Below are positions 52,921-64,000 of a stretch of 64,000 nt of DNA, piece after piece. The notes beneath the pieces were generated by a model that worked only from the letters and a program-made list of their open reading frames with translations, did not search any database and was not told the DNA's origin. Source of the stretch: Ctena decussata. Lineage: Eukaryota > Mollusca > Bivalvia > Lucinida > Lucinidae. Numbering within the stretch: the first letter of the stretch is position 1; every line of letters starts with the position of its first letter. Position numbers and translations under genes: made by a program. The stretch covers positions 19,668,460 through 19,732,459 of the forward strand of contig OZ022500.1 in NCBI GenBank assembly GCA_963989385.1, in the 5' to 3' direction.

Positions 52921-54600
52921 AGATGTGCAGGCTGAACAGAGTTTCTGCTTGTCGCACATGGCTTCAGGTTCCTTTTCACATGATGCCTATCATATACTTA
53001 GTATGTGCAGGCTGACTGAGCCAAGTCTTAATGAATGGGTGCACCTACATGCATGTCTTTTTTTGCCATTTCAGCAAAGGGGCACAACTTTTGTGACTTC
53101 CTGTTTGCTTCCCTAGACAATAAGGTCTTTCCGGGGTCTACTATTTGAAAAGGGTGAAAATGAAAATGGCAGAGCAGCTTTCCCTGAAAGCGTATCATTC
53201 TGCTCAAGCTGTCTTGTGGTGCAGTATGGCTCAGTTATATTGAAACGAGTAAAACTACTTCAAAAGAATGGGGGGAAAATCCCTGACAGATTTGCTCAAC
53301 AGATGATGTTTTTGCTCATGATATAAATCTTTAACCAGGAACTTTTGCACTCAGACGGATGCCCATTGCCAACATAAGTGCAATAACTCTTATTTTTATA
53401 CAAGTGAGCTAAAAATATCAAAACATAAAATAAATAATAATTACATAAATATACAATTCAAATCAAAGGAAAACAATATTCACTTACAAAGATGTCAGAG
53501 AAAGTATTTAAGCCAAAACAAGAATTCCATGGAATGCAGAAACTCACCTGTCTAAGCATTGTCATAAAAAAAAAACTAAACCAGAAAACTCGATGCAAAT
53601 TAAGCCCTCCACTGATGACGACAATACTGGAAAGGTGATACCTATGTCTTGCTTCTGCTTGCTTTGTCTACAGCAAATGCCATCATTTTATCAGTTAACA
53701 AGATAGGCTGTCTGATTATGAGATCACTGGAAGTTATCTCGGTACTGTCTCACCTGTATTAAGCAAGCTATTCTATTCTATTCTATTCTATCCCATAAAT
53801 GCAAGCAGGTAAGGGATATTCAAAATATGCTTGCTAAGGAGAGACACTTGCTTAATACAGGTATGTTTGAACTAATCTATCAATATTCGGAACTGAATGC
53901 ATGCTTGCTTAATTTAGGTTGCTGGCCACTATGACAGGTTTTACTATAACTGGCATTACTGGTGGCATTTTGCTACAAGACACATAGCTCCCCTGACAGA
54001 TGCTTGCCCATTACATAAAAAAAAACTTTAATCAAAAGCTTGACTGCAAGGTGGGATACCAACAATCAACATAGACACAGATATTGTAGTGACTGCTATA
54101 CTCTTCGTATACTCTTTGAATAGGCCAGCTTAAAAGGATTAAACCTGCTACACGGGACATCACTACAGGGTAACTATACTTTCTGACATTAAAACTGGCT
54201 TCAGAAGACCCTGGATTTCATTAATATTCCAAACTATGTTGAAATTATTTTTTTACTGTTAGAACCACTTGGTCATCACTTGAACATGACTTAAGTTCCC
54301 GCTATGTATCTAATCATTTCATCAAATACAAATTTTAACATGATTTATCACAAATGAATGCACCAGTTCACATTTCATTTAAATACAATTGACATGCAAA
54401 TAAAATTATCTACGACATATAAATACATTTGATAATTATAACATTCTTATTAGTGTTTCTGTGACATCAAATTAGACAATAACAAAATACTATCAATTAA
54501 AAAAGAAAAATCTCTAAAAATAAGAATATTAAGTACATAATGCCACTTAAAGGACAGGTATTACTATTTATCAAGCATATGCTGCAAAATTCACCTGATA
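52921..54600. other. Intergenic DNA
   Basis: No gene. Contains an R1 piece (about 53075-53200). An inverted pair ACCTGTATTAAGCAAG (53752-53767) and its exact complement (53847-53862) flank a (TTCTA)n run that resembles the tail of the LINE at 535-1020. The rest is AT-rich. Confidence 0.4.
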
Positions 54601-54877
54601 ACAGGGGTATGATAACATGATGTGATATCATGTCACTGTAGAACTGCGCTTGCGTGAATGTTATCAGGTCATGCCTACAGAAGTGATCTCAGAAGACGAT
54701 TGGCTACATACTGACGTTGGCCGTGATAACAACCTTCGATTGGTTAAATGACGTCACCGACTTACGTCATAATGCATTCGCGACGTCAACAAGTTCAAAC
54801 AAAGCTGCGTTTTCTTTTCTTTTGTTTGACATTCTTTACATCTCAAAATATTCTAATGATGCATGATAAATAGAAAA

Positions 54878-55013
54878 CCATGTAAGTGTCTTTTGATATC
54901 AAGTTTATCAGGCTCGACCAGAAAAACGTCGGACTGGCTCGGCAAGCCTCGCCATTCCTACGCTGTTTCTGGTCTGGCCTGATAAACTTGATATCAAAAG
55001 ACACTAACATGGT
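54878..55013. repeat. Fold-back element
   Basis: Arms ACCATGTAAGTGTCTTTTG and GATATCAAGTTTATCAGGC pair with the complement, one side carrying an extra base. Loop of about 60 bp. Confidence 0.75.
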
Positions 55014-55107
55014 ATTCTCTATATCACAATCCTTGCTACTTTAGTTCTATCAGGGCATGAACTGGTGGCATAAAGCATAGACCAAGATCAGATTGCTCCT
55101 TATGCCT

Positions 55108-56134
55108 AACAAGAGGGCCATGATGGCCCTGCATCGCTCACCTGAGTATCAATTGAACTTGACCTCAGAGACATCCATATGCAAGACAGACAGAGTTTCA
55201 CAAAGATTCAATGGAAAATGAATCTTTTATTGAGTACCTAAGGTTTTAAAAGATTTAACCTAATGACCTAGTTTTTGACCCACATGACCCAGTTTCAAAC
55301 CTGGTCTAGATTTCTTGGATATAAACATTCTGAAACATTTCATGAATATCAGATCAAAACTGTGCCCTCTAAAGTGTACACAATGTTTTTCTAAGGTTTG
55401 GCCTAGTGACCTAGTTTTTGACCCAACATAACCCAGCTGCACCCTTGGTCTAGATTTGTTGAAGTAAAAATTTTGACAAAGTTTCATGAAGATTGGAACA
55501 AAGTCATGCCCTCTAGAGCGTTCACATGGTTTTTCTAAGATTTGACCTAGTTACCTAGTTTTTGACCTGACATGGCCCAGTTTCAATTTTGGTCTAGATT
55601 TCATAAAGATAAACATTCTGACACAGTTTCATGATGATTGGATCATAACTATGCTCTCTAGTGTACACAAGGTTTTTCTAAGATTTGACCTAGTGACCTA
55701 GTTCTTGACCCCACATGACCCACTTTCAAACTTGGCCTAGATTTGATTAGGATAAACATTCTGACAAAGTTTCATGAAGATCGGATCATAACTGTGCTCT
55801 CTAGAGTGTACACAAGGTTTTTCTAAGATTTGACCTAGTTTTTAACCCCACATGACCCAGTTTCAAACTTGGTCTAGATTTCATTAAGATAAACATTCTG
55901 ACAAAGTTTCATGACAAATGGATCAAAACTGTGCCCTACGCTTCATTCTAAGATTTATTTCTATTTTTAGCTCTGGCGGCCATTTTGTTCAGCGGAGCGG
56001 AAACATTTGTGTGAAATTATTTTGAAATTGGCTTACTGGTCTAGGAGATCTCGTTTGAAGAAATTGTTGATGACGGACAGACAAATATCAATCACAACAG
56101 CTCACCTTGAGCACTTCGTGCTCAGGTGAGCTAA
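55108..56134 (+). mobile_element. Tandem-core element D (pearl/HINE-like)
   Basis: AACAAGAGGGCCATGATGGCCC hairpin start, GCTCACCTGAG, then five or so units of about 145 bp (GACCTAGTTTTTGACCC). Then GACGGACAGAC, hairpin GAGCACTTCGTGCTC, AGGTGAGCTAA. The 11-bp inverted sub-terminal repeat GCTCACCTGAG is perfect. Confidence 0.75.
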
Positions 56135-56149
56135 AAATATGTTTCCGTT

Positions 56150-58296
56150 CTTTTCTACCTACCCTAATTTGTGCTCCTGTCCTAAATACTGACCTTGACC
56201 TCTGTTGCTCAAAAAATATTCCTATACTCCTTTAGTTAAATGTATTTATCAACTTTTGCACCAAAATCTTCTACCAAGTCCATGAGCCATTATGTTCTAG
56301 TATTTCCCATATAAAAGCACCAGAAAGCAAATTTGACCTTGCAGTTAAAAAATTGAGGTTAACCCAAGGTCATCATTTGAACAATCTTGGTAGTACTTGG
56401 GTCTCCAATATCACATACAGTTTCAAGGCTTTCTGTCAATTGGTTCTTGGGAAGAAGATTTTAAAGGTTTCTTCTATATATGAGCATGGTGGCCATGTTG
56501 ATCATGTGACCTAGATGGCTTCAACAAATTTTTGTTCCGGCAAGTCCTGGAGGCTCTATCTGATTTTTTCCCCCTTTTTTGTTTTATTTATTTTTTTATC
56601 TCCCCCCCCCCCCCCTTTTTTGCTCATATGAAGTTTAGTTACAAATGACCCAGTGGCATTTGCAGACTTGTTTGAAACTGTTTAATATGACAGACCTTAG
56701 TATTGAACAATTTTGGTAGTAGTACTCAAGTCTCAATGCTACATACCAAGTATCAAGGCCATCAGTCTAACTGTATCTGGAGAAGAAGATTTTTAAAGGT
56801 TTTTACCATATGTGACCTGGACTGTTTGAAAAGTTTTTGTACTCTCACTCAACCCCTAGGGGCTCTATATAAAATTGGTAACAATTGGCCCAATGGCTCC
56901 CAGGGTGGTTATGATGCTCTCGTGGCTGTTAGCCCTGGTGGACCATCCGTGACGACTAATTGGCCCAATGGCTTTCGAGGAGGTTCGAAACTGTCAAAAT
57001 ATGAGAGACCTGGGTCAAAGGTCAAAGAAAGACTTGGACTCATGTACTCATTAAGATGACTAAATATACCAATTATTAGGCCAAAATCTTCAAACCTTCT
57101 ATAAAATCTTATGTTCTAGCATTCTCCCATATTTGAACTTGCCGTAATAAAGGTCAAGGCCAACTCAAAGTTATCATATGAACAATCTAGGTAGTATTGG
57201 TGTACTACTAATGCTACATACCAAGTTTCAAGGCCATTGGTAAATTGGTTCTGGAGAAAATTTTACAAGGTTTTACCAGATATGGCATGGTGGCTATGTT
57301 GGTCATTTGTGACCAGGACTGTTAGAACAAAGTTTTCCTTCCCTCAGCCCCTGAAGGCTCTATATGTAATATATATACAATTGGCCCAGTGGCCCCTGAA
57401 GGCTATATGTAATATACAGCTGAACTTCATTGGCTCTATATGTAATATATATACAATTGGCCCAGTGGCCCCTGAAGGCTATATGTAATATACAGCTGAA
57501 CTTCATTGGCTCGAACAGGCTTGGGACCATGAAAATTAGTTCCAGCCAAGGGTAGTTCTAGCCATCCAGGGTTAGTTTCTATATAAAGTGATTTCTAGGG
57601 ACCCAGGAAGTAGTTCTAGCCAGGCAGGGTTAACGAGCCATCAGGGTTCGAGCCATTGAAGTTCTAAAGTGGCTTTTGAGGAGACGTTTAAAACTGTTCA
57701 AAACTGAGAGTCCTGGGTCAAGGGTCAAAGAATGACCTGAACCTGTTGTACTCACAAATCTTCATTGACTCATTAACATGTCTGAATGATTTTGATATTT
57801 TGTACTCACAAATCATCATGTACTCACTCAGATGACTGAATATACCCATTTTTAGGCCAAAAATATAGTTTCTATGAAATTTTATGTTTCAGCATTTTCC
57901 CATATAAAAACACTGTAAAGAAAATTTGACCTTGCCGTAAAAATGTCAAGGTAAACCCAAGGTCATCATTTGAACAATCTTGGTAGAACTTGTATACCCA
58001 ATGCTACATACCAAGTTTCAAGACCACTGGTCAATTGGTTCTTGAGAGGATTTTTAAAGGTTTTTACCATACATGAGCTTGGTGGCCATGTTGGTCATGT
58101 GACCCCGACTGTTTGAACAAATTTTCAATCCTCCGACCCCTGGAGGCTACATATGAAATTTGGTTACAAGTGGCCCAGTGGTTTCAGCGTGAGAAGTTGT
58201 TCGAAATTATTGTTGGACAGAGGACACCAGATGGACTAACAATGGAGCCTGCCTATCCTAAAAGCTCCCCCGAAACCTTTGTCTCAGGTGAGCTAA
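56150..58296 (+). mobile_element. Tandem-core element E (pearl/HINE-like, 5' end unclear)
   Basis: Core of long units (GACCTTGC(C/A)GT at about 56336, 57127 and 57929; TACCAAGT(T)TCAAGGCC more often), then GGACAGAGGACACC, then CTCAGGTGAGCTAA ending at 58296. The last 10 bases match element D. No 5' hairpin of its own was found, so D may have inserted into or beside it. Confidence 0.55.
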
Positions 58297-58530
58297 ACAA
58301 AACACTACCATAAAAATTCAAAGTATCGGGACAGACAGAGTGCAGACCCAGACCCAACTGTTCCTAAAGGAGCAGACTGAACAGATCTAAACTGTATGCC
58401 ATTACATCTGCATCTTCTGGACACATAACTGTACTGCAAAACCAAATTGTTCCACTGTTAGGACAATTCAGTAATTATTTTAGTGTCCAATCTTTATAAA
58501 TGTTTAAGGTAGTCTAAACTCTTTGCTGCC

Positions 58531-58609
58531 TCATGAAAATGTCGAGGTAAGAATATTCAGTGTAGTATCCTTCAAAGGAAGAGTTATGCTGTCGAAATAA
58601 TGGTGAAAC
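58531..58609 (-). CDS. ATAD5: ATAD5 last exon
   Basis: Acceptor TTTTGTTTTCAG|G. 79 nt: one base completing the AGG codon, then 25 codons and TGA. Encodes FHHYFDSITLPLKDTTLNIL and a short tail. Confidence 0.85.
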
Positions 58610-61600
58610 CTGAAAACAAAAGAAAACTTTCTGTTAAAAGCATTAAGAATATCATGTCTCATACGCCACCAATTTAAGATGTATGGGTTACATCAAATGA
58701 GATTACCTCAGCTGATCAAAGTACTAACCCACATATCTTAGATGTTTTGGCATAGATTTTTCCAACCATTGTTTAATATACAGATTTTTCCATGACAATA
58801 TACATGTAAATCTGCCCAGGGCAAGGGCAGATAAGCTGGGGGATAAAATTCTGATTGTAATGGAAAAGTTTCATTACTGCAATCATTTCTGGAAAGTTTG
58901 ATCATGTTATTCCATATAGCAAGGAAATACAGGCCAAAAGCCATGTTGCTGATAGAAATGCAAATTTAGGAAGACATCTATAAATATAGAGGATCTTACA
59001 GAAGTGGTCATTTCATAAATTTGATATGAAATGACCACGCATGTTAGATTCTGTTTATCATATGATCCTGTAAAATGAGATTTTATCGCCTTCAAAATGA
59101 ACATTATTTCAATAAGAAAACACATTGCTGACATAGACGTGGTAAATGACATTACGTGTATGTGCCAAAGTGTTGTTACACATGTGGTCATACAATTTTT
59201 ATGCCAAGACGTTATCCACTGAATAACAGTGATGTCAGATGATAAAGAGGCTTTAGTTATGGAATGGAAAAAAGTTCTAACAGATGGTCAGTGTATGCAA
59301 GAATGGATGGCCAACATGAAAACAAGATACCCTGCCCCTAAGGCAAGTGGAGGGGAATCAAAATGAAATCTACCTTCTTTTAGTGTTAGAAATCTGTCTG
59401 TAGTGTTCCATACGACTAATATCCCTGAGTGTAGGTAAGTAGTCTAGTTGTAATGATCTGTGGTGATTGTGGACGACCAAGGGCAGATTCTGTACTATAT
59501 TCTCCTCCGCACGTTTCTCACCTGACAGTGGGCTGCAACGTGAAACAATTGTTAGACATTGTTCTATAATTCTGTACACTAGTATGTCAGAAACATCATA
59601 GAAAATGGTTTCCCACATATTTTTTTGTCCTAAAAACACTTTAGTGGAATCATAAACAGTGCAGACCCTGATCAGACTGCTCCTCAAGGAGCAGTCTGAT
59701 CTGAGTCTACACTGGTTTCCTTAGCATTTGTTTAGTCACAACTCGATGTTTGAAATTTTAGAACATTTAACGTGCATACCCCCAATATTCAGATAATGCA
59801 TCCAAGTTCACAAGCAGTGATATGACCTTCAACACTGTTCATGCCCTCTTGTCTTAGTACGAGCAGTCCTCCAACTAAATTTAACTTTAAAACGATGACA
59901 AAATATTTGTATAGAAGTTCAGTCTTCGACTTGGACATGGTGCTGGCACATTCTGATGAGGACCTTAATTATTCTAGATCCATAAACAAAGGTCGAGTGC
60001 CCATGCAGACAGAAACTACACAAATATGTACATGTACAGTTGTACACTAGTCTCTGTCTTGCTTTTTCTTATTTCTTTTGTTGAGCCATCTTACTATAGT
60101 GGAACAGTGGAACAGATAAAGGGAGAATATAGATTATAAATTTTCTCCAATATACCATGAAAAGTTGAAAATTAATATTGTGGGTACTCATTAGAATCAC
60201 CTCTGCACAAATACACATTGTTTCATTTGAGCAATGTGCAAAACTATCACAAAATAACCTTATTTATTTGGTAATAAGATCGGGATTTTTCCTTTCTATA
60301 ACAATCCCAAAAATTCTAGATCTGTCTTAGGAGACAGATCTAGATTTTTTCAGTTGTTTTTGGAAGGGAAAAACCCATCTTAAAGCAGAACTTAACAGCT
60401 TTTTTTTTATAGATATTTGGGTTCATATTATTGGAGAAAACCCGAGTCTTACAAACAAATATTTACATTATCAGTGCAGAGCTCTCTGTTAACCAAATTA
60501 AGTGATGCAGGAATCAATGTTGTTTACAAGTCAATAATTACATTGTGCCACATGCTTTAGAGTGACAGCTCATCTCACTTACTAGCACGTGAAATCTACA
60601 ACATGCCATGTACTTGAATGGCTAGTAAACATTGAGTGACAGCTTGCTACGCCTACTTGCATGTAAAATCTACAGCAGGAGGTGGAATTATTGGTAGGCA
60701 GTGACAATGCAGCTGTTTCAAACTATTTTAAAATTCTGCATTTCGGCCGGTAATGTATTTAAAACCCTTCTTATATATGTATTTCTTATTTTTGTTTGTC
60801 TTTTTATTGATCAAAAGGATCGTTTAATAATATAAATATATAAGGAATGATTGTTATTTTTTAAATGTTTACTAAAGAATAAACTACATCAGGTCACAAG
60901 CAAAGTTTACAAGCAAAGTTTACGTAAACCCCTACGGGGTTCACTTACTTTGCTCATGACCCGATGTAGTTTATACTTCAGTGAACATTAAAAAAATAAC
61001 ATTCATTCCTTAAATAAATAGGGTATCCTTTTCATTCCAGGCTTTGCTTATCTTACCTTGGCTGACTTCTGTCTACCAAAGAAAACTTTTCTGTTCCTCT
61101 AATTACTGGCAGAATAAACTCCTCAGTATAGGCTGGATTATTACTGCACAATTGCTCTACCTCCCCCTGTAACCGGTCAATCTCCTGATACAGTCTACTA
61201 ACACTGCGCACCTCCAACTCTGCACTGTAAGACCTACTCACTTCACAGTCTAGTTCACAGAAATCCTGAAATTTTGGCAACTCATTGTCTAAACCTGGTT
61301 GTAAAGAGCCATATGTTCTTTTTCCACAAGAAGTTTTGATTGAATTCCGAAGTTTAAAACTTTCCTTCGATTCCATCACATCTAACAAACCCATAGTGTC
61401 ATAAAATTTGGAGAAAGCTGACAGTGCTTTACCGCTGCATCTGCTCTCTCCTTTATTAGATGATTGGGTTTCTATAGTTTTTTCATCTGTCTCGTTCTTA
61501 TCGATACTGACTTTTTCATCGTCAGCACAGTCTGCAGCATCATTAGAAGCCTCACTGTCATACAGATCAGTCTGAATTCTTTTCCTTTTCTTTCCTTTTC

Positions 61601-63174
61601 TTTCACAATGACTGTCTTTCTCTATTGTGATCACATCTGTTACCCTGTTTATCAGAGGTAGTAGTAATGGAAGGTTGTTTGACATCAACTGATGACAAAA
61701 TAGGTAGCATATTTCACATACCTGGCATGTTTCTAAGAGGTTCGTAATTGTAGGCATCTGAAAAGGTATTCAAAACTGGTTTATTTCTTTCCTTTTCACA
61801 TACTTCCGTAGCTTTAGCAATAAACATTTCCAACATGGATTCTTGCAAATAAGCATGATGTCTCATATAACATTTGTTAATTCCACTTAAGACTTCTGTA
61901 CAGCATCAAAATATCAGAGAATTTTAAATCAAACTTAATAGGACATTTTTAATGACATCTCCAACAAGTTCTCTATAAGAGTACAATTTAACTTTTAAAC
62001 TACTCAGAAAAATAAGGACAAAAATTCAACAGCATGGAATGGTTGGCAATTGCAGGCAAGCTACTTACAAGGTAGCCCTACCCAAACTTACATGTACTTA
62101 TATCAGCCTTTGTGAAATCGATTAATATTAGTTTTATCATGTTATTGCAGAAGGCAGTCAGTCTTAAATAAACAACAGTCTTCTGGATTAAACATGATTT
62201 TACAAGTAAATTACTGTCCTATCTAACTTTTACTATATCCAGTCAGGCTGTTCTACTGAGGGTACACGATAGGAATGGCTGTAGTGTAGTGGATAAGGCA
62301 CAAGACAACCAATCCAGGGATCACAGGTTTGATCCCCAGCTTCTCCAGTTATTTGGATGAGAGTTTAAACCAAGGTCCTGTCTTTGTATGACCTATGTGT
62401 TGGTGTGACGTTAAACCGGAGTTCACTCATAACTTTTATGGATAAATAAGCAAAGTTTTTCAAGAATTATCATCCAGTTTAATATTACTCTTATCTGCTG
62501 TGCTGGCTATTTAAAAATGTTATGAAATCAGTGTCCTCAAAAGCTACCTATATATTTCAGGAAGTACTCATCTTTTCATCAGAGGGAAAACACTGATCTA
62601 ATATATATATTCTAATATAGCTTACCTTCATATTCCTGAGAAATAAATCATACAAGCTCCCAGCTTGCCCCCGACTTAACCCCACTACTGACTCCACTCC
62701 AAGTTCATGTATGCAAGGATACAACTTGGCGTCTTCATCCTGATTAGCAGCAGGAACCAATTCCATAGGTTTCTGATTGAAAGTTTGAGCAAACACATCC
62801 ACTGAATTAGAATTCTCATCCTCTATTAACCGTCTCTGTCCGTTTGCTCGAGGTTTCAGCATAACAAAATCATCATCATCATTATCTCCAAAGGTTGGAT
62901 TATAACCACCTTTAGTTGAATCCTGAGAATCTTGGGAATTCTCTATAGTTTCTTCCATCTCTGGCAGTTTGATATTAGTCTCTAGAGTATTTGCCTTTGT
63001 AACTGAGCGGAATGTTTGTAAAAGAGCACCACCTGATTCTACTATAAACTGTAGGGTAAGGAGGCACTTTCTGACATCACATTTGAACAACTGCAGCAAT
63101 TCTGAGAGTATGACAGGATTTAACCGCAGTCCTTCCAACAGGCATATAAGTTGTAGGTAACTACACAATGAGCC
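58531..63174 (-). CDS. ATAD5: ATAD5/ELG1-like protein, last four exons (partial gene)
   Basis: ATAD5 is the RFC-like clamp unloader that removes PCNA after replication. Exons in gene order: 63174-62626, 61757-61057, 59532-59374, 58609-58531. Phases close (0/0, 0/2, 2/2), giving 495 aa to a TGA at 58531-58533. The first block (SYLQLICLLEGLRLNPVILS ... KCDVRKCLLTLQFIVESGG) matches the helical lid after the AAA+ core. DYLPTLRDISRME and RRFHHYFDSITLPL match the ATAD5 C-terminus as I recall it (DYLPTLRTICR; RRFLHY). The ATPase exons and N-terminus lie beyond 64000. Convergent with SEC24. Confidence 0.85.
58985..59245 (-). repeat. Inverted second copy of the 5735-6023 repeat
   Basis: Contains GTGGTCATTTCATAAATTTG, TGTTTATCATATGATC and TTATCCACTGAATAACAGTG, matching 5735-6023 in reverse. 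Lies in the last ATAD5 intron. Confidence 0.6.
59374..59532 (-). CDS. ATAD5: ATAD5 penultimate exon
   Basis: Acceptor TTTCACGTTGCAG|C, donor AAG|GTAGAT. 159 nt, phase 2 on both sides. Encodes SLQLDYLPTLRDISRMEHYR, a recognisable ATAD5 C-terminal block. Confidence 0.85.
59533..61056. other. ATAD5 intron
   Basis: Holds an M3 palindrome (59655-59716), a TCTAGATC palindrome (60286-60385) and a fold-back (60841-61013). No coding sequence supported. Confidence 0.5.
60841..61013. repeat. Fold-back element with about 57-bp arms
   Basis: Left TAAGGAATGATTGTTATTTT ... AAACTACATCAGGTCA pairs with right GACCCGATGTAGTTTA ... AACATTCATTCCTTA with a few mismatches. It lies 44 nt from the ATAD5 donor at 61056. 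Confidence 0.75.
61057..61757 (-). CDS. ATAD5: ATAD5 internal exon (701 nt)
   Basis: Acceptor ACCTTTTCAG|ATG, donor CCAAG|GTAAGA, phases 0 in, 2 out. Begins MPTITNLLETCQVCEICYLF, with a basic patch GKKRKRIQT then an acidic/Ser-rich linker. Then FSKFYDTMGLLDVMESKESF and a helical segment SRLYQEIDRLQGEVEQL. The ATG at its start is internal, not a gene start. Confidence 0.8.
62279..62431 (+). mobile_element. tRNA-derived SINE, family S2
   Basis: GGCTGTAGTGTAGTGGATAAG A-box-like head, B box GGTTTGATCCC, tail TGTGACGTTAAACCGGAGTT ... CACTCA, shared with window bases 1-30. In an ATAD5 intron. Confidence 0.7.
62626..63174 (-). CDS. ATAD5: ATAD5 exon with post-AAA+ helical region
   Basis: Acceptor TATTCCAG|GGC, donor ATGAAG|GTAAGC. 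549 nt, phase 0 both sides. Encodes SYLQLICLLEGLRLNPVI and CDVRKCLLTLQFIVESGGAL, then an acidic Ser/Asp/Asn-rich insert (GDNDDDDFVMLKPR). Confidence 0.85.
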
Positions 63175-63702
63175 CTGGAATAAAGAAAAACAATAAACAC
63201 AGTGCTTTAAGGTCTACAGATATGGGTACCATCTTTTGACCACTAATATACAAGGCAGACAACTTTAACATTATAACATTTGTTTCCTGGTTGGTGAATC
63301 CCTTCTCCAGGGCAAACAAACTTAAAGCCCAATACCCAGATGTTCAAAAGTAAAGAAAATCTTACATTTACAAACTTATTGTATACAAAAGCGCTGCCAT
63401 TTTTTGCCAAAATATGTAAGAAGCTTTGGCAATGCAAAAGCTCCTTACATATTTCCAGTAAAAATATATGCACATTTGATTTTCTGTGGTACTATAAGAC
63501 TTGATATATCCTTGACAGATGTAGTAATGACTTTGACAAGCTAACGATGCTTTGAGCGAGCAAGCCCAGAATTTCTTTCTCAGAGCAAATTCTTGTAACT
63601 ACAGTCCCATGTGTCTTCCTGTTCAGAGCAATCTCTCTTGGAGGTGTATACATATACTTACAACAAAACACCAAAGTAACAATAGACACTGAGATATCTC
63701 AA

Positions 63703-63786
63703 ACCTTACCCTACTATTTACTGTAACAAACTCTTCTCTCTTTGAATTTATTAAGAGTTTGTTACAGTAAATAGAATGGTAAGGTT
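63703..63786. repeat. Fold-back element
   Basis: AACCTTACC ... TATTTACTGTAACAAACTCT pairs with AGAGTTTGTTACAGTAAATA ... GGTAAGGTT around a short loop. Confidence 0.8.
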
Positions 63787-63934
63787 AATCTAAACAAGTG
63801 TTTGATTTACAAGAGTGTGTTATATAAAATTAGTGAATGAATGGCAAACAGTGCAGGCCCTGATCAGGCCTTGAGGTTATAAAACTTTTTTCATGCTCAA
63901 CTCAGCTGAGCATGAAACTTTATCTGCTAAAAAT

Positions 63935-64000
63935 TTTCTATGCTGATAGATATGAAAATGCCAACTAATGTTGGCATTTTCATATCTATCAGCATAGAAA
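63935..64000. repeat. Perfect palindrome at window end, 31-bp arms
   Basis: Arms 63935-63965 and 63970-64000 are exact complements around TAAT. It may extend past the window. Confidence 0.9.

Larger units (their letters stand above)
63175..64000. other. ATAD5 intron running off the window
   Basis: No exon found. Holds fold-backs at 63703-63786 and 63935-64000 and an M3 fragment near 63838. Confidence 0.5.

Noticed and set aside
61464..61661. Plus-strand ORF over the ATAD5 exon
   Set aside because: Shadow of the minus-strand coding exon.
58531..63174. RFC1 instead of ATAD5
   Set aside because: The C-terminal DYLPTLR and RRF-HY blocks and the acidic linker fit ATAD5 as I recall it, and RFC1 ends differently. 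A database search would settle it.
1..64000. CRISPR arrays, operons, bacterial promoters or ribosome-binding sites
   Set aside because: The sequence is intron-containing eukaryotic DNA. The tandem repeats lack unique equal-length spacers.

Overview
The window is invertebrate nuclear DNA, most likely from a bivalve mollusc. The reasons are AT-rich introns with GT/AG splice sites, a metazoan SEC24 and a metazoan ATAD5 gene, tRNA-derived SINEs, very many palindromic MITEs, and several elements built like the 'pearl'/Helentron-type repeats known from bivalves. The species assignment is inference; the gene identifications rest on exon-by-exon protein similarity recalled from the human families and on closed reading frames.

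Layout. (1) 1-2247: upstream DNA with a SINE tail, a decayed LINE 3' end and a 53-bp-arm fold-back. (2) 2270-42847, plus strand: a complete SEC24C/D-type gene in 22 coding exons. Every splice phase closes, giving 3,687 nt and 1,228 aa. SEC24 is the cargo-binding subunit of the COPII inner coat. Exon 5 carries an expanded Pro-Thr-Ser-Met-Gly repeat. (3) 14798-28454, minus strand, inside SEC24 intron 12: a 13.66-kb, nearly intact Ty3/gypsy-type LTR retrotransposon with 1.74-kb LTRs that differ by only 2 substitutions and 1 indel, and a 4-bp target duplication. It has gag, then pol reached through a -1 frameshift signal placed directly at the gag stop. A third ORF sits in the env position but encodes two zinc fingers and a charged coiled coil, with a good 3' splice site just before its ATG. 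(4) 28822-42706: the remaining SEC24 introns, filled with tandem-core elements, a mariner-like TA-flanked element, SINEs and MITEs. (5) 42848-58530: SEC24 3' end and an intergenic region of MITEs, SINEs, three more tandem-core elements, a decayed array of exon-like repeats and two orphan exon-like stretches. (6) 58531-63174, minus strand: the last four exons of an ATAD5/ELG1-like gene, whose 5' part lies beyond the window. SEC24 and ATAD5 are convergent.

The most interesting items are the retrotransposon's extra zinc-finger/coiled-coil ORF with its own splice acceptor, the gag-pol frameshift cassette, and a set of five tandem-core elements. At least four of these share one blueprint: 5' hairpin, sub-terminal inverted repeat, tandem core, GACG-rich stretch, 3' hairpin, CTAA end. 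Their sequences are otherwise unrelated. A repeat family also lies close upstream of several SEC24 splice acceptors.
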